A stretch of 64,000 nt of DNA from Panax quinquefolius. Taxonomy: Eukaryota > Streptophyta > Magnoliopsida > Apiales > Araliaceae. A program made the position numbers and the translations under genes. Location of the stretch: assembly GCA_020205615.1 (NCBI GenBank), contig CM035152.1, positions 113,454,111 to 113,518,110 of the forward strand. Reading direction: 5' to 3'. Shown here one piece after another: positions 1 through 9,929 of the stretch (positions within the stretch are counted from its first letter, which is position 1; each line of letters starts with the position of its first letter). The notes under the pieces were generated by a model. That model was not told where the DNA came from. It ran no database searches and saw only the letters and a program-made list of their open reading frames with translations.

Positions 1-131
1 TTTCCTGGGGGAAAAGGTATTATCGACGGTACTCATAAGCGACGGCGTGCCCATTGGCAGTGACGTCATTATCGACGGGTTAATGGCCGTCGCCAATAAC
101 CCCGTCGCCAATGACCAATTTCCTTGTAGTG
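1..131. mobile_element. CACTA (En/Spm-type) DNA transposon, one terminus
   Basis: The segment ends at 131 in TCCTTGTAGTG, the reverse complement of CACTACAAGGA, which is the classical terminal inverted repeat start of plant CACTA transposons. Inside the end there are short subterminal repeats built on ATCGACGG and CGTCGCCAAT in both orientations (about 21-110), the usual transposase-binding architecture of this superfamily. The other end and the body lie before the window, so autonomy and the 3-bp target duplication (candidate AAT at 132-134) cannot be tested. It sits directly upstream of a splice acceptor, that is, in an intron of the next gene. Confidence 0.75.
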
Positions 132-259
132 AATCCTAGAGTACCTTTTAAGTTGCTTATGCGCCTATTCTTTTTAGGTAGATCTGAACATTATTGGTAA
201 CTTTTGTTTTTGTTCTCTTAACCTAGCTCTAATACGTAGTTTATGTTGTGTTGTTACAG

Positions 260-450
260 CAAACAAAGGCTTACATTCAACAGGTGTGAAGAGAATGGGA
301 AGACATGGACACGATGAGCCATATTACCTTCACTCAAAACACATGTACAACTTGGACAAGATGAAACATCAAGCCCTCAAGACGAGCCTTGGTGTCTTTG
401 CTGCTTTCAGCATTGGCGTTGGAGTCCCAATTTATATCGTCATCTTCTAG
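260..450 (+). CDS. Last coding exon of a small cytochrome-oxidase-associated (COX7c/assembly-like) protein
   Basis: A splice acceptor TTGTTACAG ends at 259. From there an open frame runs to TAG at 448-450 and includes NKGLHSTGVKR followed by MGRHGHDEPYY. The first ATG of this exon is at 295, but the frame stays open back to the acceptor, so an upstream exon is likely. The C-terminus is a single hydrophobic segment (about FAAFSIGVGVPIYIVIF). The layout (basic, mitochondrial-type N-terminal part and one C-terminal membrane span) and the remembered resemblance to plant small proteins annotated as cytochrome oxidase assembly or COX7c-like subunits suggest the inner mitochondrial membrane and complex IV. 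That identity is recalled, not searched. Codon quality is good and there are no stops. The upstream exon(s) are outside the window, beyond a CACTA element. Confidence 0.6.
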
Positions 451-875
451 CAGAATAAGACTGCTTCTGGTTAACTCATCACAAATTAAAAGCTATTTTC
501 AAGTTGGTCCAGAAATTAATTACTTCTTCAAGTCTGGATTAATATCATATTTTAATAATTTTATAGCATAATCACCAAAGGGAAGTTTTGGTTCTTTTGA
601 GTGCGCATGACCTCATTATCATGTTCAACTATATACATCATCGCTATAATACCTTTTCAAAACTATAATGACAATCAAGTGGTTGCAAAAATGAAAAGCA
701 AGCACATGGCAAGAATATTCACAAAGAAAAAGAAGTGTAAGCAAAAACACAAATTTCACACACTAAGCCCTAAAAAAGCTATTATTGAACACCAAAACAC
801 AAATTGGAATGAATCTAAGCCTAATTTCAACCCATAAAACAAGAAAATCAATATACAAAGTTCTAATTTTGTTAC
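451..875. other. 3' flank of the COX-like exon and intergenic DNA
   Basis: AT-rich sequence following the stop codon, presumably 3' UTR then intergenic or intronic DNA. Short open frames here (601-837) have no recognisable motif or biased composition and are not called as genes. Confidence 0.4.
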
Positions 876-1132
876 CTTGGTCTAATATTGACGAATTGAC
901 AAGAAAGGGAGAAGGGGCCGATTCTCGCGAAGGCAGAGATTCCTCGCGAAGAGAGAGGGAGAAAGCAGAGATTCCCGAGGCTTAGAGAGGGAGAAAGGGC
1001 CGATTCTCTTTCGATGGAACAGTTTACAGTTTTCGCGATGAGAGAGGGAGAGAGAATTTTCCAATTCACGTTTCTGTTTTTTCGGCTGGCTGTCTAATGA
1101 GGAGAGAGAAGGAAAACTAGGGTATATATATA
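876..1132 (-). promoter_or_regulatory. Possible minus-strand promoter plus CT-rich leader exon
   Basis: Read on the minus strand, a TATATATATA box (about 1123-1132) is followed about 30 bases later by a CT-rich leader (CTCTCTCCCTCTCTC type). The leader contains two near copies of a segment with GAATCTCTGC and ends in a good donor, CCAAG then GTAAC, at 876/875. This is the usual look of a plant 5' UTR exon followed by an intron. No downstream coding exon on that strand could be recognised before the plus-strand COX-like exon, so it may be a noncoding transcript, an antisense promoter or a captured leader. Confidence 0.35.
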
Positions 1133-1178
1133 GGTGAGTTGGGTGAGTTTTTTATTGGGTGAGCTTTAGATCCTTATT

Positions 1179-1205
1179 GTGTGTGTGTGTATATATATAT
1201 ATATA
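1179..1205. repeat. (GT)n-(AT)n microsatellite
   Basis: About 12 bases of GT repeat run directly into about 15 bases of AT repeat. Confidence 0.9.
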
Positions 1206-1778
1206 ATGTTCTTAATAATTTTATAATTAAAATAAAGAGTTTATTTTAATCTTGAAATTAGATTTCATGCAGCTTAAAATTGCCCATTAAATGATATTCA
1301 TATATATATGGAATGATTTTATTTATTGATGCATATGATGATATGTATGATAATAAATGAGATTAACTATGGACTATTGACCAATGTGATTGGATTTATT
1401 TTAGTTAGATGTTTGAATGAATGAGGTTTATTAAATGGGGTCTACGTACCTCGTCTTTTCTGATTTTATTCTTGATGTAAATTATATCTCTCTCATATGT
1501 ACTTCCCATTGACTGCTGATCAAGATTTCTATTTAAATTAAATAGTTTATGTAATAGGATTTGTTAGAATTTCTCAAGAACCGGAGATCAAGGAGAAAGG
1601 AGCGCTCGAAGACCCGTTTGTAATGGAGCCCGAGTTTAAATGTAATAGTTATATTTAAATATTTATTCTTGCACCCTAGGGAACCTTTTGGTTCACTTTG
1701 TGGCTCTAGTGAACCAAACTAGAATAAAAGTCCATAATCAATCCGGGTAGAATATAGTATTCTATATGTGCATGCTAG

Positions 1779-1819
<41 letters not shown>

Positions 1820-2025
1820 TATGCAAACATGCTTCGCATGTTTAATGATATGACACGTATTTTATATATATATTTGCATGTGCGCTAAATAAGATGAGAC
1901 TAATAATAACAAACCCCTCAATGAAATTATATTAAGCTGTAACGTTCAAAGATATTTGGAATATTGAGCGTTGCCTTCTAGCTTGATAAAAATAATAGAG
2001 CATTGAATATTCAATATGAGTTTGT
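1206..2025. other. AT-rich DNA, possible distal leader of the copia element
   Basis: No gene seen. An AT microsatellite lies at about 1781-1814. At 1560-1760 there is a GC-richer patch (GGAGATCAAGGAGAAAGG, then GAACCTTTTGGTTC) that looks like copia leader or LTR-derived sequence. No methionine-tRNA primer-binding site and no copy of the 3' LTR (6414-8060) could be found here, so the 5' boundary of the copia element is undefined. Confidence 0.4.
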
Positions 2026-2311
2026 TGTGCACACACAAGGCGAGTATTAAATATTTGAGATGTTTTATTACATATGATGTTTATAAGGAATTGAACATTA
2101 CCGCTTTGTTGTGCACACACAAGGGCTGTATTTTTTTCTTCACTTATATGGAAATACTGGGCATGACTTAACTTAAATCATCTTAGTTCGGATGTGCACA
2201 CACTTGACCATTATGATTTAAGAGGCAAAATATAAGGAGTTACATGATGATGTAATTGACAAGAGTTGTCTACCTGTTTATTTATATATAGTTTTTTGTG
2301 CACACACAAGG
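2026..2311 (+). repeat. Four spaced copies of TGTGCACACACAAGG in the copia leader
   Basis: The motif starts at 2026, 2110, 2193 (last bases diverged) and 2297, spacings of 84, 83 and 104 bases. The core TGTGCACA is a perfect palindrome and the copies are usually preceded by TTT or TTG. The sequence between copies is not repeated. They lie 200-480 bases upstream of the gag start. Confidence 0.8.
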
Positions 2312-2509
2312 CTATATACATTTGAAATGAGATCCTTATTCTCACTAGTAAATCTTTAATTAGATATTGTCGAACTATATTTATGAGGGTAATATAGTTT
2401 GAAGAAAATAGTGGGAAATACCACTATAAAATAAGACCTAATTTATTTAGGTAATTAATTAAATGAATGTTTGCTAAAATATTATCTTTTTACATACAGA
2501 ATTTTGAAA

Positions 2510-3282
2510 ATGTCACACTCACTTATTTCACTGCGTAGCATACTTGATTCTAACAAACTGACCAGATCGAATTACACGGACTGGTTAAGGAATCTGAGAA
2601 TTGTTCTCACTGCTGAAAAGATTTCTTATGTCCTAAATTCGTCCATACCTGCAAAAGTTACAGAGACAGCCTCTGAGGAAGAGATTGCTACTTTTAAACA
2701 GTGGCAAGATGATGCATTTATGGCTCAATGCATCATGCTCGCATCCATGAGTAACGAGCTTCAGCGTTAACATGAAACCATGGATGCTCTTACTATGCTA
2801 CTGCAGCTGCAAGAGCTATATGGTGAGCAAAGTAAGACTGCTAGATATGAAATATCTAAGGAGCTCTTCTGATCTCGGATGACTGAGGGTACTACCATTG
2901 AGACTCATGTCTTAAAGATGATCAATTTGATTGAAGGTCTTGGACAGCTTGGGTTCGTTATGGATGGGGAGTTGATTCAAGATTTAGTCTTGCAATAACT
3001 CCCGGACACCTTCTCACAATTTGTTGTGAATTTTCACATGAATAAGTTAGATGTTAGCTTGCTTGAATTACTTAACATGTTGAAAACTGCTGAAGGTCAC
3101 TTCCCATCCAAAAAGGACCATGTCTTAATGGTGGATGATTCTTCCAAGAAAAGGAAGAGGCCCAAGGTATCTTCTCAAAAGAAGAAATCCAAGAAGGTTA
3201 AGGGAAAGGCGAAAGTGAAGGATAAAAAGAAACCTAATCCAGCTAGCAAAAGAATTTGCTTCCATTGCAATAAGCAAGATTC
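2510..3282 (+). pseudogene. Copia gag (capsid/nucleocapsid) pseudogene
   Basis: Begins MSHSLISLRSILDSNKLTRS and continues with NYTDWLRNLRIVL, the typical start of plant copia gag proteins. One reading frame can be followed through three in-frame stops (TAA 2768, TGA 2870, TAA 2996), so the frame survives but the product does not. The C-terminal basic stretch (KKRKRPK, KKSKKVKGK) leads into a zinc knuckle reduced to CFHCN; the His and the last Cys are missing, apparently by a small deletion. In an active element gag would form the virus-like particle around the RNA. Confidence 0.85.
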
Positions 3283-3755
3283 TTTGGAAGAGGCGCAAGG
3301 ATTATCTTATGAACAAAAGCAAAAAAAGCTTGGAGAAGCTTCGAATCCTAATCAAGGTTTGTTTATGATTGAAATTAATTTTTCTGAAAGTCAATCTTCT
3401 ACTTGGGTATTGGATACCTGCTGTGGTTCTCACATATGTAATAATATGCAGGGACTGGTCAGAAGTAGAAAGCTGAGAAAGGATGAGGTCGTCTTACGAG
3501 TGGGAAATAGAGCAAAGGTTGCTTCATTAGCTGTAGGGACTAATTATTTAGCACTGCCTACGGGGAAGTTCATTAATTTAAATAATTGTTATTTTATTCC
3601 GAATATCATTAGAAACATTATTTCTATCTCTGTATTGGATATGGATGGTTTTAACATTATAATAAAGAACAACAGTTATTATATTTATAATGATAATGTT
3701 TTATATGGTGTTGGTAATTTGAAAATATATTTCAAATTGAACAAACTAAGAAAAG
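3283..3755 (+). pseudogene. Copia aspartic protease pseudogene
   Basis: Follows gag in the same frame. The segment TWVLDTCCGSHICNNM is the plant copia protease active-site region; the usual catalytic D-T-G is D-T-C here, because the Gly codon is TGC. Downstream SVLDMDGFNI and a lysine/arginine-rich stretch match the family. The frame is lost near 3755, before the integrase zinc-binding region, so the product would stop at 3820. Confidence 0.75.
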
Positions 3756-4605
3756 GAAAAGAGATGATGTCAATTTTACCTATACGTGGCACTGTAGACT
3801 TAGTCATATTAATGAAATAAGATTATCCAAGTTTCATAAAGATGGGCTCCTAGAGATATCGAATTATGAATCATATCCAACTTGTGAATCTTGTCTCATG
3901 GAAAAAATGATTAAATCTCCTTTTAGTGGAAAAGGAGAAAGAGTTATAGAGTTGTTAGCATTGGTACAAACAGATGCATGTGGACCTATGACAACGAATG
4001 CACGAGGAGGGTATTCTTATTTTATTACATTCACTGACGATCACTCAAGATTTGGATATGTGTATTTAATGAAATACAAATCTGAATCATTTAAAAAGTT
4101 CAAAAAGTTCAGAAGTGAAGTAGAGAAACAAACTGGTAAAAGTATTAAGATTCTTTGATCAGATTGAGGTGGTGAATACTTAAGTGGTGAGTTTCTCAAT
4201 TGTCTCAAAGAAAATGGTATAATCTCACAATGGACTACACAAGGGAGGCCACAAATGAATGGTGTATCTTAAAGGAAAAATTGAACACTGTTGGACATGG
4301 TTCGTTCCATGATGAGTTTTACTAATCTTCCGGTGTCATTCTGCGGATATTCCTTTGAAGCGGCTACATATCTATTAAATAAGGCTCCCTCGAAATCTGT
4401 CCCTAAGACTCCATATGAGATGTGGACAGGGATGAAACCTAGTCTTAAGCATATTAAGATTTGGGGATGTCCAGCTTATGTGAAAAAGTTTCAGAATGAT
4501 AAGCTTGGGAAAAGATCTGATAAGTGTACTTTTGTGGGATATCCTAAAGAAAGTTTAGGATATTATTTCTACAATCCTACTAAACAAAAGGTGTTTGTTC
4601 AGTAG
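3756..4605 (+). pseudogene. Copia integrase pseudogene with active-site Glu turned into a stop
   Basis: The HHCC zinc-binding segment WHCRLSHI...CESC is readable after a frameshift. The catalytic core then follows: first Asp in VQTDACGPM (GAT at 3973), second Asp in the SD-GGEYL segment (GAT at 4162, with TGA on either side at 4156 and 4165). The expected Glu after NGVS is a TAA stop at 4270-4272, one base from GAA. The C-terminal part (DMVRSMMSFTNLPVSFCGY, later WGCPAYVKK) is open to 4605. Integrase inserts the cDNA copy into host DNA; this copy is inactive on several counts. Confidence 0.85.
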
Positions 4606-4845
4606 AAATAGATCTTATCCTTGAAGGGGCCAGTGGGAGGAAAATAGATCTTAAAGAAATTCAAGAACTACAAACCACTACAGATCAAATGGACAAACCT
4701 GTACAAGTAGAGATACCCTATGTACAACACCCTATTCATAAATCTGGAAGAGTACTGAAGATACCTGATAGGTATGGATTTGTCATAGAATAAGACAATA
4801 AGGTACGCATCATAGATGATGATGATCCATTAAATTAAGAACATG

Positions 4846-5830
4846 CTATGAATAGTAATGACTCAGAAAAGTGGCAAGAAGCCATGAAATCCGAAATGGA
4901 CTCCATGTATGAAAACCAAGTATGGACTTTGGTTTCACCACCTGAAGGCATTAAGCCTATTGGGTGTAAATGAGTCTATAAAAGAAAGACTGAAGCAGAC
5001 GACAAGGTCCTATAAGGCCTGATTGGTCGCAAAAGGTTTCAAACAAAGGTAATGAGTTGACTAGGACGAAACCTTCTCACCAGTAGCGATGCTCACATCC
5101 ATTTGGATTTTGCTTGCGATTACAGCTTACCATGACAACGAAATCTGGTAGATAGACATGAAAACGGCATTCCTCAATGGGAAACTTGAGGAGGATGTGT
5201 ATATGACACAACCAAAGGGATTTATTTCAAAGGTTGGAACAAATCAAGTCTGTAAGCTACAACGATCCATTTATGGATTGAAGCAAACTTCTCGTAGGTG
5301 GAACATCCATTTTGATGAGACAATCAAAGAGTTTGATTTTATTAAAAATGAGGATGAACCATGTGTGTACAAGAAGGTTAGTAGGAGCTCTGTTTCATTC
5401 CTTATATTATATGTTGATGATATATTACTGATAGGGAATGATATTCCTATGCTACAATCAATTAAAATCTTGTTATCTAAACACTTCTCCATTAAAGACT
5501 TGGGAGAAACATCCTATATTTTGGGGATAAAGATTTATAGAGATAGATCTAAAAGGATTTTTGGCTTGTCACAAGGAACATATATTGACTCGATGCTAAA
5601 GAGGTTTAGCATGGAAGATTCCAAAAGAGGTCTCATGCCAATGAGCTATGGAATACATCTCTCCAAGAAACAGGCTCCAAAGATACCTGAGGAGAAAGAT
5701 CGTATGAGTAAGATACCTTATGCTTCAACAATAGGATCTATCATGTACGGTATAATATGTACTAAACCGGATATCGCTCATGCTCTTAGTGTACATAACA
5801 AGCAGATATCAGTCGAATCCCGGAGAATAA
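4846..5830 (+). pseudogene. Copia reverse transcriptase pseudogene
   Basis: Starts with EKWQEAMKSEMDSMYENQVW, a hallmark of copia RT, then loses frame around 4975-5150 (stop in the GCK-VYKRK segment). It resumes as MKTAFLNGKLEEDVYMTQP. The polymerase active site YVDD is intact at 5410-5421. A long open stretch of 239 codons ends at 5877. The domain would copy element RNA into cDNA. Confidence 0.88.
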
Positions 5831-6399
5831 CACTGGAAGGCAGTGAAAAATATCCTAAAGTACTTAAAAAGAACTAAGGATATGTTTCTTGTCTACAGTG
5901 GGTCTGAATGAAACTAGAGGGATTTACAAACTCAAGTTTTAAAACGGACCAAGATGACAGTAAATCCATTTTGGGGTATGTGTTTACCTTAAACGGTAAC
6001 GCACTGAGTTAGAAGAGTTCCAAACAACAAACAATTGTTGATTCAGTGACAGAGGTAGAGTACATAGCTACAAGTGAAGTTGCAAAGGAGGCTATTTAAA
6101 TAAAGAACTTCATTACCGAACTTGGTGTGGTTCCTAGCATTACAGGACCAGTACCTTTATTCCGTAACAACACCGGAGCTGTTGCGCAGGCTAAGGAACC
6201 CATGTCTCATCAGAAATCCAAACATGTGTTGCGGCGGTTTCATTTAATCAGAGAGATCATTGAAAGAGGATACTTCACTCTAGAGCGTATGGACTCTCAA
6301 GACAATATAGCAGATCCATTTACTAAAGCGTTAACACAACAGCAGTTCGATCATCACTTAGAGAAGATGGGTATGAGATACCACGACGATTGGCTTTAG
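5831..6399 (+). pseudogene. Copia RNase H pseudogene
   Basis: Reading across frames gives GFTNSSFKTDQDD, SVTEVEYIATSEVAKEAI and HFHLIRE-type segments, then DNIADPFTKAL, the conserved C-terminal end of copia RNase H. The stop is at 6397-6399. In-frame stops lie in the first third. It overlaps the end of the RT open frame by a frame change. Confidence 0.8.
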
Positions 6400-6401
6400 T
6401 G

Positions 6402-8060
6402 CAGGTGGGAGATTGAAAGTAGTATGCATACAAGCTAATCATGTTTTCAATCAATGGATTACTAAAAAGGGGATTAGTGAATCCGGATAGATTGGTAGAT
6501 ACGTTGCTTGCTCATTGGATGAGGATGATTGATCTCATGATCAATTTTGTGGAGACACTAAAGCAAGTATGTAGGTGCTTATTAGAGAATAAGTTCACTG
6601 AACGTGACTCGCTAAGGAATACCTAATGGAGTTTTACTTGCCTATCAATAGAAATTCCTGTAGTGATAGTAGTACAAATGATCTTTAGACTTGAGATCAT
6701 CATAGTATCTTATATATAATAAACTACACTTTGACTTATTCCTTAAGACCCTTTGGGTATATCAAAGGGTATGCTTGGGTGTAATAAGTTATATATGGAG
6801 ATAATGAATGATCAATATATAATCTACCACTTTTAGTAAAAGAAGAAAAATATCCTATGTGATTCGATAAATGACAACCCAGTAATCCTTGGCCAAGGTA
6901 AAATAGAATTAGAAAGTAGTTTCTAATTTGTATTTTTTCAGAGTTGTGCATTTAGGAATCGAAATACATATAATTAAATAAAATAAGACTTGATAGTAAT
7001 TCCATGTCTTATATTTAATTGGGACATTGTATGGTGGAAGGATTGAATTATACGGTAACTATTTACTCAAAGGTTCTTTTATGATTAATGTTAAAATCTA
7101 TATTATCTAAAAAGTTGTTGATTGCTAGGGGGGCTTATCCTATTATAGAATAAATATTATTTATTTAAATAAATTAATAGTTTTATTTATTTATTTAAAT
7201 AAGATTATAATTATTCTAATTGGTTTATTCACAATAGGTTTAATATGGAGAACCTAAAGGGTCAAACCATAAAAGGAAGAATAATTATTTAAGAAGTTAA
7301 TGGCATAATCGTAATAATATGTTAAGTATATTTAATTTAATTTATGATGATAAAGTAAATTAAATAGCTTAATATTTATTATTTAATATTTTGAAAATAT
7401 TAAATATAAATTAATAAAGAAGTGTCTTATTAATATTATTATTATTATTATTAATTTTAATTTCTAAAAGAGTTTAGAAATTAATTTAATATAAGTACTC
7501 TCATCTATTCCTAATATGATTATGAGGTAAATTAATTAAAAGAGTTTAATTAATTATCCCTAATTAGATTAGGGAGCCTATTTAATTAAAGGATTTTAAT
7601 TAAATAAATAATATCTTATTATATTAAATAGGGTTACCTAATATCTTTATAATAGGAGTCTTATATCAGAAATTAAACACACGTGATTCTAATAGTTGGA
7701 GAGTACGCCCTCTTTTCTATAGAGATAGGAAAACTAGGATTTAAGCCAATACATCATTCTTCTTGAAAATTCTTCTTCCTTGGTGGATCACCTGTAGAGG
7801 ACATACACTTGGGTGGCTAACATTAATCAAAAGAAGGAATCTACCCGGAGATTCAAGGAGATCGCGAAGAAGTAGGAGTTGAACTCGTACCTGTGGAAGC
7901 TCGTATGTACAAGGATATGATTCCATAACTTCTTTTTCTTCGTTTTAATTAATAATATGCATAAAGGATGATCTGGGTAATTGGTTTGTGAAAAATTTAA
8001 AATCTGATTTTACCATGCTTCCGCTAATTTTGCAATTTGATTGCCACTTTGATTTTCACA
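6402..8060 (+). repeat. Copia polypurine tract and 3' LTR
   Basis: CAGGTGGGAGAT at 6402-6413 is the polypurine tract immediately after the RNase H stop. The LTR then starts TGAAAGTAG at 6414. TATA-like TTATATATAA lies near 6710. AT-rich U3 fills 6950-7660, and the R/U5-type part ends around 7930-8060 with GATCTGGGTAATTGG and CTTCCGCTAATTTTG. The exact 3' end is hidden by the junction with the next LTR, and no target duplication was seen. Confidence 0.65.
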
Positions 8061-8072
8061 AAACCGTACATC

Positions 8073-9120
8073 TATTATTCATGGGTATTGTTCATACGGT
8101 ACTATTCATGGGTACTGTTCAAAACAAAATTTATTTTTCTTTTCTGCAAAAATTATTTTTGATACATGAATATTATTCTTGAATTTTACTTCACAATTAG
8201 TTATTATGTTGACAATTTGGACATTCTTGAATACTGGATAAATTGAATTATAAATTTCTAATATTTATCCTTGATCTCACATGATTGATATTTTATATCA
8301 TTGTCATAATCCACATGATTATATTGTGGTGAATGTCATTTTTGGCCCGTAGTGCAAAGATGAACTATTGATTGGTATGATTATGACCAGGAATTGTGTA
8401 TTGGTATAATCATGACCTGTAATGTTACAGACAAAGGTTTGTGGTGAAAGTCCTTTTTGGCCCGTAGTGCATAGATAGACAGTTTTTTGGCATGATCATG
8501 ACCACTGGTGATACAAACGAATATCATTGGCCCGTAGTGCATGGATAATTTGTTGATTTGAAACATTTATTGATTGGTTTATAGGGATAAAATATTTATG
8601 ATGGGCGTTTAAATCATAGAAGATAGTAGACATCATGCTCTACTTGACTCTTCTAATGGATTGCTTGTTTCGCTGCAGTTGTTGATCTAAAATTGTTGTA
8701 TATTGTATTCTATCAGACTTTTCACTGTTAAGGACTAAGGATAATTTTTTCTTCATTATCTTAGTCATAATATTCTTTACTGGGCTAGTTGAGCTCACCC
8801 TTTTCCTTTTGGTTCTATTATTCTTCTCAGGAGGCAAGAATGTAGCTGAGACTAGTCGGAGAATGGAGTAATAGTCCAAGATGGTTATTATAGTCGTCCT
8901 CTTTATTTTGTAAAATAGTGTGACAATAATTATAATGAGGACTTTATTTGAGTTTGGATATTGTCTACGAGACAATATTTGTATTAAAACTCACAGCTTA
9001 TATTTTGTCGTATTTTACATGATAATTAATAGTTGTATAATTGAAGTTTGTATTTGAATTCTTTACCATATATTTGGTGACTCATAATGGGTTGTGTGGA
9101 CCTATTTTGGGGGCGTCACA
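8073..9120 (+). repeat. A-family (Tekay-type chromovirus) 5' LTR, 5'-truncated (copy A1)
   Basis: Matches the downstream two-fifths of the complete A LTR at 32630-35206. It includes the three GGCCCGTAGTGCA modules (8344, 8459, 8529) and the end GGGGGCGTCACA at 9120. A primer-binding site follows directly, so this is a 5' LTR. Its U3 and R parts are missing where it meets the copia LTR. It probably once drove the gag that follows. Confidence 0.85.
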
Positions 9121-9122
9121 GT

Positions 9123-9134
9123 TGGTATCAGAGC
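9123..9134 (+). other. Primer-binding site, initiator tRNA-Met type
   Basis: TGGTATCAGAGC is the standard complement of the plant initiator methionine tRNA 3' end. It lies two bases after the LTR end and before the gag leader (9135-9316), as in active Ty3/gypsy elements. Confidence 0.9.
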
Positions 9135-9316
9135 TTAGGGATATGATCTCTGGTGGAGATCCGTGATTAGAACTAGGAGGGGAGAGACGAGTAAAACATT
9201 TGCTAGTGTGTCCTACCTAAGCTTATTTGTTATATAATTGGTCGATCAGAATATAGGGATAATTTGTGACATGTCAATTTCTTTAATTAACCCTTGTTTT
9301 GTGGCAATATTTGAGA

Positions 9317-9702
9317 ATGACATCTAAATATTTTGAGATAAGCAATGAAGCATATGCGACCATTGAGTCACCACCAATCAATAACCAGGATAATGTGCAT
9401 CATGAATGCAATAATCCTTATGTAAACAACAACACCGACCAAACGATGAACGTGGGATGTTTAGGAGATTTCTACAATTTATAAAACACCAAAAGAGAGA
9501 GACTCCTGTTCAAAATATAGGTGGAAATAATGGTAACTCACGGCTGGTCACTGTTAAGCAATTCAAGGAGTTGAGACTGCCAGATTTTTTGGGAAAGCCA
9601 GAGCCACTTAAGGCAGAAGCATGGATTAAGCAATACACCAAGATATTTGATGTCTTGGGGTGCACAGAGGAGCAAAAGGTTCTCTTCGCCACCTTTATGT
9701 TA
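9317..9702 (+). pseudogene. A-family gag, 5' fragment (copy A1)
   Basis: From ATG at 9317 (MTSKYFEISNEAYATIE) a Ty3/gypsy gag can be followed with one frame change near 9455. The second part contains LVTVKQFKELRLPDFLGKPE and EAWIKQYTKIFDVLGC, the start of the retrotransposon gag domain. It stops abruptly at about 9702, where the sequence switches to A-LTR U3 sequence. A second, independent copy of the same gag region is at 11981-12501. Confidence 0.8.
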
Positions 9703-9925
9703 TATGGACCCCCACTTACTCATTTTTCAAAAATAGAAAACTTTTTATATAAAATAGAATACTTTTTATATTATATATAAAGTTATTCATTTTATTAGAT
9801 TATAAATAGAATATATTATATTTTATATAAAGTTTTTGTTTTATTATAACATTTTATTTCACAATAATGAATAGTAAAAATTAGATTTCTCGCCGATTTC
9901 GCCCTGGATTTTTTTACTGTTCATT
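9703..9925 (+). repeat. Internal fragment of an A-family LTR
   Basis: ATATGGACCCCCACTTACTC and the following AT-rich block match the U3/R part of the A2 LTR at about 28084-28372. It is cut on both sides: by gag on the left and by an Athila-type RT on the right. Confidence 0.75.
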
Positions 9926-9929
9926 CGTG

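Larger units (their letters stand above)
2510..8060 (+). mobile_element. Degenerate Ty1/copia retrotransposon (internal region and 3' LTR)
   Basis: Domain order gag, protease, integrase, reverse transcriptase, RNase H identifies the Ty1/copia superfamily. The element ends in a polypurine tract and a 3' LTR. It carries many nonsense and frameshift mutations and cannot encode a working polyprotein. No 5' LTR or primer-binding site was found, so it is 5'-truncated or rearranged. Its right end abuts an A-family LTR at about 8060-8075. Confidence 0.85.

Noticed and set aside
601..985. Open frames of 78 and 66 codons
   Set aside because: Lysine/asparagine or GA-repeat composition without motif; they overlap a probable minus-strand leader.
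1560..1700. Possible copia 5' LTR end, because of GGAGATCAAGGAGA resembling GGAGATTCAAGGAGAT near 7847
   Set aside because: The similarity is limited to about 20 bases and no primer site or further LTR match follows.
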